Positions 43,690 through 53,700 of a DNA stretch of 64,000 nt are shown here, piece by piece. A program made the position numbers and the translations under genes. This DNA is from Conus ventricosus. Lineage: Eukaryota; Mollusca; Gastropoda; Neogastropoda; Conidae. The notes under the pieces are model-generated. The model was not told the DNA's origin. It worked only from the letters and a program-made list of their open reading frames with translations, and ran no database searches. Where the stretch lies: contig CM031615.1 of NCBI GenBank assembly GCA_018398815.1, positions 58,607,218 to 58,671,217 on the forward strand. Direction: 5' to 3'. Position 1 is the stretch's first letter; every line of letters begins with the position of its first letter.

Positions 43690-44104
43690 AGCGTTGTATC
43701 CAATCAGTGGAAGTAAGTCTTCCGCCATGCTTTCTATGTTTGCATTAAGGCCCCTGTTTTAGCTCACGTGACTAAATCAGCCAATTGCAAAGAAAGTCGT
43801 GTACACAACCAAAACATCGCATCTCGTGAAAGTAGGCCTACTTCTAACGAATCGAAACGTGTCATCGAGAGAATTTCATCACTTGGCGACTGAGATCGGA
43901 CTGCACAAGAAGCCGGCTGCTTATTTGCTGACAAACGTCAAGAATTCTTTTGAGTAATTAACTTTGCCTGTTTGATGATTCAGACATGCAAAGGAATTTG
44001 ATGGCAAGTCGTTGACGATTTATTCAAGATCGAGCCATTCGAAGACAACATCGATTCCGATCGAAGACCAGAGTGAAATACGACGTCTGCTTTTCGATCT
44101 GCAG
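43690..44104 (+). promoter_or_regulatory. Probable promoter and non-coding exon 1 of the DNAJB9-like gene
   Basis: This stretch is richer in CpG than its surroundings. It has CCAAT boxes (43700, 43781) and a CACGTG E-box (43765-43770), the latter 10 bp from the second CCAAT. It ends with a good donor, CTGCAG|GTAACG, at 44104/44105. The next plausible acceptor is TTGTTTACAG|CC at 47397/47398, 68 bp before the DNAJB9 start codon. No exact ER-stress element (CCAAT-N9-CCACG) was found. The transcription start is unknown; transcript data are needed to confirm it. Confidence 0.45.
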
Positions 44105-44727
44105 GTAACGAAAGAAAAGTTTGATATTTGAGAGGATGATAAATTTGCGTGGTTTAATATGTAGAAACTGAAGGCTGTGTCAGAGATGTCTTGTTTTTCT
44201 ACTTAGTCATTAGAGGGGAGTCACAAACGGGTAAAAGGTGGGTTTTACTGGACTGTTGGCGGTTTAGTCACATGATAAGACAGCCTTAGGTTCCAAACGG
44301 CACCATTATTTTCAAAATCAAATTTCCAGCACATTTTGATGGAAGGTCTGGTCTGGCATCCTCAGGATATTTGATATCATTTCAAAGTAAATTTCATTTG
44401 AAATTTCACTTCACTCAGCAGAATCTTTGAAAACGTTTGTAACTTTAGTAATCTGCACTAGCTCAGTACTCCATTGCTGATGCGCAGTACAACCAAATCA
44501 TTTTATGGTTTTAAACATTTTCTCAGGGGAAAAAAAACCAGCCACCTACTCTCCGTTCCCAGGATGGACATCAACGTTCATGAAGAACCTTGCCGAAAGC
44601 TGGAAAGGAAGAAATGGGGAAGGGCATCATTTGGATTGCACTCAGACTATGACTGCATGAAACTAAAGAGTTAAAAGTCAGTAGTGTGACAGTAGCCAAG
44701 ATCATAGATTTATAATTACAGACTTCC

Positions 44728-44818
44728 TAGGATAAGATAAGATAATGTTGCTTATAGCCCAGCCGACCGCAGAGGGCCATATCAGGGCTGTCACCACGTT
44801 AAAATCAACTCACCAGTC

Positions 44819-44859
<41 letters not shown>

Positions 44860-45280
44860 CACACATCTTGTTAAATGACATCGTCTACAAACGCACCAGA
44901 AACTTTGTTAAAAATCTTTCTGCCGTAAAATCTTAAATCAGATGAAAAATGTTAATCTCTCTCAAAAACTCGAGGATCATATCAGGCGGAACATCCCTGA
45001 ACAAGATCTTCATGGACTCCGCCGTAAAATGTTTGTGTCTCACATCGTGCAAGTCCCAACACTCTAAAAGAACATGTTTCATTGTGAGTGGCGCATGACA
45101 TGGAATGCACCACGGAGCTTCTTCACTCTTTAAAAGGTAGGAATGGGTAAAATACGAATGGCCGGTGTGCAGCCGGCACAGAACCGTTTCCTCTTTACGA
45201 CCTCCCGACGTAGATGGGAGGAAGTCCTTAAGGTTTGGACGGATCTGAAAAAGTTTGTTACTAGTCTGGCAGACAGAGCT
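44728..45280 (-). mobile_element. LINE 3'-end fragment with GATAA tail, copy 2
   Basis: Minus-strand translation reads ETVLCRLHTGHSYFTHSYLL, then WCIPCHAPLTMKHVLLECWD and VRHKHF. The pattern RxxTGHxxxTHxxLL ... CxxC ... H ... C is the C-terminal zinc-knuckle region of Jockey/I-type LINE ORF2. The frame ends at 44936 (HLI stop). The 3' UTR runs to GGATAAGATAAGATAATGTT at 44730, and 44821-44854 is a 34-A run. The fragment is 5'-truncated near 45280. Confidence 0.8.
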
Positions 45281-45334
45281 AAACTGGTCAGCTGATGACA
45301 GGTGAACATTAAAAATATTACTGTTAAGTGAGAA

Positions 45335-45336
45335 AG

Positions 45337-45370
<34 letters not shown>
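45335..45370. repeat. (TG)n microsatellite
   Basis: A TG tract of about 30 bp beside the LINE fragment. Confidence 0.9.
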
Positions 45371-45379
45371 AACTTCAAG

Positions 45380-46770
45380 TTGTGAAGGTATTATCAATAA
45401 ACCAAGTTGCTGGCAGTATAACTTACCAGCCAAAGCAAGATTGTTACCTAAACTCAGACTCGGTTTTTAAACTGAATAGATCTAGCTGGTTTAGTGGGTG
45501 GCTGCAGGTAGATATTGTTCAAAACAAGAGCAAAAAGAGAATTATGCCAAAAGAAAGAACATACGAACTGTAATTTGTTCTTTCTTTTGGCGGTGCAGTT
45601 ATTCTGGGTTTTTTTTCTTCTAGATAGATGTACTTATATTAATTGTACTTGTAAGAAAGTTGGAACTATAGAAGCTAAAATCATTTATATAAAACAACAA
45701 AGATGTTGACCATGGTGATGGTAAGTTCAACTTTAAGTAATTTTTATAGCCCAGCCAACAATGAGTGGCCTTACCATTCTATCAGGCTGGTAATGATAAG
45801 TATACTGGTAAATTACAACAGCACAAGTTGCATGAAGAAGACAGAATTATCAGGAGGATGGTGAAATCTAAATAGGAGACAAAGATATAACTTTGAGTTA
45901 GAATAAAAGAAAGGTAAAATTGTTGGAAGTTTTGTTTGTTTGTTTGTTTATAGCCGACACCAACCTACTTACAATCTTTTTTTACAGCTGACACCAACCT
46001 AAGTAATGCGGGGTTCATCGTTATAAATTTGAAGGTTCAGGAAAGTTTGGATTTTAAAAGTTTGTAGCAGAGTTGTGAAATTTATCATTGTCAGCAAGGA
46101 ACTATGTAATAGCTGTAGTGTGTGTAACATTTGAATTTGTATTGTGACTCAAGCCACACACATATATCAGAGATCGTTAAGAGTATTCCCCGAAGTGGGC
46201 AAGACATTTAACCCATTTAATAACATATGAATGATTATGCTCCATAGATGGGCAGGAAGAGATCACACAGCAATCTGCTTTTTGCATAGGGATCTTTCTC
46301 TGAAGCCACTATATAAAACACGAACTGCTAATTAGGTGGAAAGGTCGATGGCAACTTGGTAGTCAGTCTTTCATAGGAGAGCTCTTGATACCGAGTACAT
46401 GGCTTGTAACGAAAGAGTAAGATTAGAATCATTTATACTTTGTTGAGGGAAAAAAACAGAGTTTATATAATTGATAAAGGACTGATTACAATTATTTCAG
46501 AACCTTAATTCAGTTATTTGGTTTAGTAAATATTATTAAAAAGATTATAATAATGTATAAATAAGTGATTATAGGTGATTAATTTTGCTTGTAATACGCA
46601 ATTCATAATTCAGGATGAATCGGGGATGAGAATGTTATGTTCATGCTTTCTTCTCTTAATTTTTCCCCTTCCATTCTCCCCTCCTTTCCCACTCCCCCCC
46701 CCCCCCCCCCCCCCCTTCCCTCTCCCCTTTTTTTTTTTTTGGCCTTTGTCTTCATATCATATCATTTGTA
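45380..46770. other. Intronic sequence of the DNAJB9-like gene, no clear features
   Basis: AT-rich sequence with short duplications (GACACCAACCTA at about 45957 and 45991) and a C run at about 46686-46715. No coding signature was found. Confidence 0.45.
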
Positions 46771-46778
46771 TATATATG

Positions 46779-47293
46779 CAGGGGTTCCATTTATTGCAAA
46801 ATTTTGCGTAATTATTGCGTTTTTCTGCCTTCCTACGCATTTTTTTCGCGGCCGTGCGTTTAGCGATGCAATTTTCCCAGGACCCTGTTCTCAACCGCAA
46901 GCCTATGTCAGAGGGGCAAAACACGGCACAGACCTACAGCAGACTGCTTGACACCGCCAATTAGTGATAGTGCGTGCACATTTTACTCTGTGGCACTCGC
47001 TGACTTTTTGCTAGATCAAGAATGTTCCAAAACGCCTCATCCTTTCTCCCCTCGAAATAAAATGGAATCTTTCCCGCGTCTGCGATGGTGCCATCTTCCA
47101 ATCGGAATACGTTATGACTTCCCACGCACACACGATCATCCCACGTGATTCTGTGTTAAGGCGCGTGATTCAGAGCTGTTTTGACGGGAGTGAGTACAGT
47201 TTACTTTGTTACGCATTTTTTTCAGCGCTGACGCAATTTTTGCGGAGGCGTGCGTTTCTTGACGCAAAAACTAAAAAGTCAGTGGAACCCCTG
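46779..47293. mobile_element. Non-autonomous hAT-like element (MITE), 515 bp
   Basis: The left end reads CAGGGGTTCCATT and the reverse complement of the right end reads CAGGGGTTCCACT: 12 of 13 positions agree. The interior is non-coding. Near both ends it contains several GACGCA/TGCGT words (for example ATTGCGTAATTATTGCG on the left and TTGACGCAAAAACT on the right), likely subterminal transposase sites. An 8-bp target duplication is not clear. It ends about 105 bp upstream of the splice acceptor at 47397. Confidence 0.75.
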
Positions 47294-47465
47294 ACATGTG
47301 TGCTTTGTTATTTTCAAATATATGTTTGAAAAGAAAAATCGTTTGTGTCTCACTTGATTTATTTTATTTTTTTATTTTATTTATTTATTGTTTACAGCCA
47401 GTGAGAGACCAGCAAGACCAACTATCCTCAGAGTTGTGAATGGGCCATAGGATCAACACTCCACA

Positions 47466-47685
47466 ATGAATTTCAAGTGTGACCAACTGCTGCTGCTTTG
47501 GGGAGCTTGTGCGGTGCTGAGTGCTATCAGTTATGCTGCTGAAGATTACTACAAAATCCTTGGAGTCTCACGAAATGCTTCTGACAAAGATATCAAGAAA
47601 GCCTTCCGAAAACTGGCTGTGAAATATCACCCAGACAAAAACAAAGACAAAGGCGCTGAGGAAAAGTTTGTTAAGATTGCTAAAG
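47466..47685 (+). CDS. DNAJB9: DNAJB9-like coding exon 1
   Basis: Signal peptide and most of the J domain including HPD ([15 protein letters not shown]). The start ATG follows a probable 68-bp leader from the acceptor at 47397. The donor is AAAG|GTAAAA, phase 1. Confidence 0.93.
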
Positions 47686-48012
47686 GTAAAAAGAAGATAT
47701 TGATAGATAAACTGTACACATGGTTACTAAAAACAAATACTACAGTTCTGTTTTCTTCTCTTTTTTCTGGTATCATTCAGCAAACAACATACTTTAGAAA
47801 TTTCATCTTTTTGTATGAAAATTATATCTTGTGAAACTTAAAACCAACAGAAAGTTATTTGCATTAATTCTCCCCCTTATACAAATTGTATGCTAATTCT
47901 GCCAACAGAAAGTTACAGGCTCGCATCCACAACGCCATATGTCTGTACCCATTCTTCTCCCCTCTCTCTTTGTCACACACACACACACGCATGCACGCAC
48001 GCGCGCGCGCGC

Positions 48013-48049
<37 letters not shown>

Positions 48050-51000
48050 ATGGCTAGGGAGGAGGTGGGTGGGCAAAGAGAAGACTCATTTATCAATAGA
48101 TCTATCTATTGTTATAATTCTCACAGACCTGTGTCACCAAATTTGGGGGTGAGGATGGTGGATGGAGATCAAAATGAAACTATGTAGGCAGGTTTTTAAT
48201 CAGCTTATAATGACTTTGTTAGGTTTGGACAGGTTTTCCTTGATAGAGATAACATACAAATGAAGACTTCACTTGTACTGACTAAAATAATGCCTTTAAA
48301 AGGTACCATGTTTTGTTGCTCCAACATTGTAAATTGTGAAATGGAGATGATTTTTTGTTTTGACAAGCTTTTGTTCACCAGAAATGTGTGTGACTGTGCC
48401 ACTGAGAGAGATACGGATACGGATGTTTTATTCATATAGGCCCTAGCCCATAATGAAGGGGGTAATGTGAACAAATCTTTTCGAAAAAGAAACAGGAACA
48501 AATAAATCAAATATTCATCAAAGTGCAACAGGTAATCGACTAACTGAATATCAAACAGTACACAACAATTAATTCTTAACTGCATACTATACTTCTAATC
48601 CTAAACGCCTTGTACAAGAAAACAGCAAAACGTTTTATGGTGGCTTCGTTTGTGGATGCCATGAGTAATGAGAGTCGAAATAAAGAAGGATGCTTAGAAT
48701 ATTTTTGATCAATCAATTGATTCCTCAGATCATTCAAAATAGGACAGCAGAACACAAAGTGGACCTCATTTTCTTCGGCATTTTTACACAACGGACAGAG
48801 AAGATCACATTTGCTATGCTTCCTGTAACGATAATAATGAACAAAAGTTTCAGAAATACCTAATCTGAACTTTGTCATAATATACCTTAAATGATTGTCC
48901 ATTTTAATTGATAGATATGATGGAACACAATGCACACTTCTGAACTGTCTGTAAAAAGCAAAACGGTCGCTTTCTTGAATATGACATGACCATTCTTGCC
49001 ATCTGCAGTCGATTAGTCTATTCCGAAATATCCGAAGGAAATCATTCATATTTCCGACACCCTGTTGTAACCACACGAAACCAAAACCAAGTTCATACAA
49101 TCTAACCCTCACATTTGAAACCCAATTTACTCTTCCTCTCGCATCCAAATCATATAACATATTATATGCTTTCCTTGGCAACCTTGAGATTTCCATTTGT
49201 GTTATTTTTAGCCAATAGCGTATACACTTGACAGCAGAATTCAAATATATCGGATATCTGTTTACTTCGCCATAGATTAAATCGTTAGGTGTTCGCATGC
49301 TCACTCGTAAAAACTTCTTCAGCGCAAATAAATGAACATTTTCACAATAAGCAGCAGAATCATAAAGGCCCCAAAGTTCAGCTCCATACAGTGCGATGGG
49401 CTGTACTTGAGAGTCAAACAATTTCATAAATAATTTTAAAGATGTGTTTTCTAATTTTGATAGCTGTTGCATAATGCAGAGTAATGCACGCTTGGCTCTA
49501 CTTGCAAGATCTTTACATGCACAAGTGAAGCTTAATTTTGTTGAAAAATATATTCCCAAATATTTATATAAGTTAACTACAGGCATCACCACTCCATTGT
49601 AAGTCCACTTTTCTCTAATTCCTAAATACCCACCCTTTCTAAACACGATAATGTTGCTTTTTGACATGTTGACTTTTAACTGGAGTGAAGTTGCAGATCG
49701 GCACAGACTATTTAGTTGAGTCTGCAAGCCTATAACAGTTTCAGACATCAAAACAACATCGTCAGCCAAAAGAAGTATAAACAATTCTAGAATATCACAG
49801 GTAAATTGTGCACCATGTTTTCCAGTTTTAACAACTTCTAAAGTCAACTCGTTAATAAAAAGAGAAAATAAAACAGGACTGCACACATCCCCTTGTTTTA
49901 CACCTGATGTACATTGAATATAATCAGTCATGTTACCCCCACACCGTACTTTAGCTTTTACACAGGAATACATGCTTATTATACACTTAAGCAGCTTACC
50001 ATGAATGCCAGCTTTTAACAGAATAGGCCAGAGAAGAGTTCTATTCACTGAATCGAATGCCTTTTCAAAGTCTATAAAAGCTACATATAACTTACGATTT
50101 AAAGAAAACTGTTTTTGCACAAAGGCCATCAAAGTAAACATATGGTCAACTGTTGAATAATTGCGTTTAAATCCTGCCTGATATTCGCCAGTTATATTAT
50201 TATCTTCAATCCATCCCTGCAGCCTATGATTGATGATAGTACTGTACAATTTGCTGCTCGTGTCACTTAAAGAAATGCCTCTATAATTGTTAGGATTATT
50301 CACGTCGCCTTTTTTGTACAGTGGTAGAACAATACATTCAGTCCAACATTCAGGATAAATTCCCTTGTTGAATAAAGAATTAAAGAAGGTAACAAAGAAG
50401 TTCAAAATTACATCTGTTTTACATGCATACTTCAGCAGTTCACCAATTATACCATCTGGCCCAGCAGCTTTACGGTTTTTAACTTTCCTTAATGCCATTA
50501 CTACCTCCTCTTTGGATATTGGACGGTTTAAATAATCATTTTCCCCTTCGTCTTGATTCCACTGAAATTCACGATTATGCTCTAAATCTTTAGTTAGAAG
50601 TGTCGTAAAATGTTCATACCAGGTTTCCATACTAATACTGTTCGCTGGTTGTCTTCTTTTTAATGAAACCCGATGTACGTTCTTCCAAAATTCTTTTTGA
50701 TTCTCAATAGATGCGATCAGTTCTGTCAGTAATGTGTTGTTAAATTGCTTCCGCTTTATCCTTTGCAAATGTTTATACTCTCTTCTCGCCCTACAGTAAC
50801 TGTTACGATCTTCTTTGTCATGTGTACGTTTAAATTTCTTAAGTAAATTACGAACTTTTCTTTTATTTTGATGACATTCAGTGTCAAACCAATCTTTGGA
50901 CTTCAAATCATTATTAATTCTTATTTCTTTTTTCATACACTCTGCAGCATCTTTAATACATGTATTGAAAATATTCAAGGCTTCATTTATATTGACATCA

Positions 51001-51409
51001 ATGAGACCGACGGCATAGTTAATTTTCTCATGAATCTGTTGCGAAACAATGTTATTCATGAACACATTAGCATAATCTTCATTCCATACATATTTTTCCA
51101 ACGTAAAACTGTTGACAGAAGATTTAAAAACAAATACTACAGTTCTGTTTTCTTCTTCTTTTTTCTGGTATCATTCAGCAAACAACATACTTTAGAAATT
51201 TCATCTTTTTGTATGAAAATTATATCTTGTGAAACTTAAAACCAACAGAAAGTTATTTGCATTAATTCTCCCCCTTATACAAATTGTATGCTAATTCTGC
51301 CAACAGAAAGTTACAGGCTCGCATCCACAACGCCATATGTCTGTACCCATTCTTCTCCCTCTCTCTTTGTCACACACACACACACACATGCACGCACGCG
51401 CGCGCGCGC

Positions 51410-51448
<39 letters not shown>

Positions 51449-51849
51449 ATGGCTAGGGAGGAGGTGGGTGGGCAAAGAGAGGACTCATTTATCAATAGAT
51501 CTATCTATTGTTATAATTCTCACAGACCTGTGTCACCAAATTTGGGGGTGAGGATGGTGGATGGAGATCAAAATGAAACTATGTAGGCAGGTTTTTAATC
51601 AGCTTATAATGACTTTGTTAGGTTTGGACAGGTTTTCCTTGATAGAGATAACATACAAATGAAGACTTCACTTGTACTGACTAAAATAATGCCTTTAAAA
51701 GGTACCATGTTTTGTTGCTCCAACATTGTAAATTGTGAAATGGAGATGATTTTTTGTTTTGACAAGCTTTTGTTCACCAGAAATGTGTGTGACTGTGCCA
51801 CTGAGAGAGAGAGAGAGAGAGAGAGCTGTTTTGCAGGAGGTTCTCTTTG

Positions 51850-51883
<34 letters not shown>

Positions 51884-53669
51884 AAGATAACTCAAAGGCA
51901 ATGAGTAACTCTTTATCAAGTTGCACAGGGTTGCTTGTGGGGTCAGGTGGTTATCTTAAACTAAAGTTATGGAGTTACTTGCTGGGAGCAAAATTGAAGG
52001 AACATCCAAGGAGTAATAAACCTGCTGTAAATTGTACTGTTGACCCACTGTAAATTAGCACCTGACCATGCAGATCATTGAGGTTCGTTAACAGTGGTTG
52101 TTGAATTGAAGATGTTAGAGCCAGGTGTTTTCTTTCTTCTTTTTTTTCTTTTTTTTTGTTTGGGGGGGGGGGGGGGGGGAGGGAAAAAAATGAGTACCAC
52201 ACAAACAGACAAGATTTGGTAAAACAGAGCTGCAGTATGGTTGGTAGGGCAGCTGAAGTTCACACACTGTTTCAGTTACAAAGATTTGTTTTCTTCTTGT
52301 TTAGTGCAATATCCTTTCGTAAATGTTTTGTAATTTAGTTTAGGAATACATGTTTATAGTTGTTTTTGTCTTTTTTTTCAGCATACGAGGTGCTGTCAGT
52401 TCCAGAGAAAGAAAGAACTATGATCAGTTTGGAGATGAAGACAGCCAAGGACAAACATTCCAGTCCAACTTCAACTTCGACGACTTTTTCAAGGGTTTCG
52501 ATGAACATTTCAGACAACACAATCAGCATCAACAACATCACAACACCTTCAAGTTTGGTGGCGGAGGAAGCTTCTTCAATTTTGATGATTTGTTTGCGGA
52601 TGCGGATGATGATTTCTTTGGAGGATTCCAGTTTGGCAACCATGGCAGCAGAGCGGCTGGGGTGAATCAAAGAGGTAATGCTTTTGCTTTTGAGGACTTT
52701 TTCAACGATGATGATGATGATCTGTTTGAGGATGACATGTTCGACAGCCATTACAAATACAGCCGTGGTGCTAACCAGCACTTCGATCAACAGCACTTTC
52801 AGCACCACCACGGTCATCACCAGCAGAACCATCACCAACATGTCCATGCCACCCGGCAGTCTCACACCTCTGGTGAGTTGGAGATTGGTGGAGGCTGCTG
52901 GGATTTTTTTGGCCGTTTTCTTGACTTGCATGAAACCTTTTCTGATTATTTATTGATTCTGGTCTGTCTTGTTCTAGCAAATTGTAGAAAAATAGAGGGC
53001 AAGCCAGCTGTCAGCTTTGTGGTGGATTTCTTTCTTTTTTTTATTCATCATGCGTACACTTCAGTCAGATTTCTTATTTTGTGTTTTTTATTTCAGTTCT
53101 TTAGATGTCAAAGAAAGAAATTTTCTTTTCATACTTTGAGTAAATACACTTCTTGAAATAGTGAAATCCGATCAGAGAACAAGAGAACCGATTTTGAATT
53201 GCAACCAAGTTAACCCTTTCACAGCCAGACATTCTATTTTGCATACATGAATCTCTATCACCAGCGTTAAAAAAAAAACCCTCTTATTTCATACCAGCAT
53301 ATGTGAAACGCGGCTATTTCAGGAACTAAACAACCAATTCTCTTGCTATTTTTTGTAAAATGGAGGAGATACACTGTATTTTTTTAAAATTATATTTAAC
53401 ATGTTAGTAATGGTTAGTCAACAACAATTTCAAATATTTCATAATTTCAAGTGCAAAAAAAAAAAAGCAAAATAAAAAAATGAATGTTATCTTTCTTCTC
53501 AACGTAAAAAAAGAAGAAAGCATGCCAACAAACTCTCAACAAGGGAGGAACAATACTCCACTCACAAATGAAGACCAGAAAGTATGGTATATCCGACAGA
53601 AAAATGGAAGAAACAGCCGTAAATCCAACTACTCTGATAGTAGGGAACACACACACGCACACACACACA

Positions 53670-53700
<31 letters not shown>

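Noticed and set aside
43690..44104. ER-stress response element in the DNAJB9 promoter
   Set aside because: No CCAAT-N9-CCACG or close variant was found on either strand; only CCAAT and CACGTG words are present.
48576..51101. An 841-residue host protein
   Set aside because: Reverse transcriptase motifs and zinc knuckle show it is a LINE ORF2, antisense in an intron.
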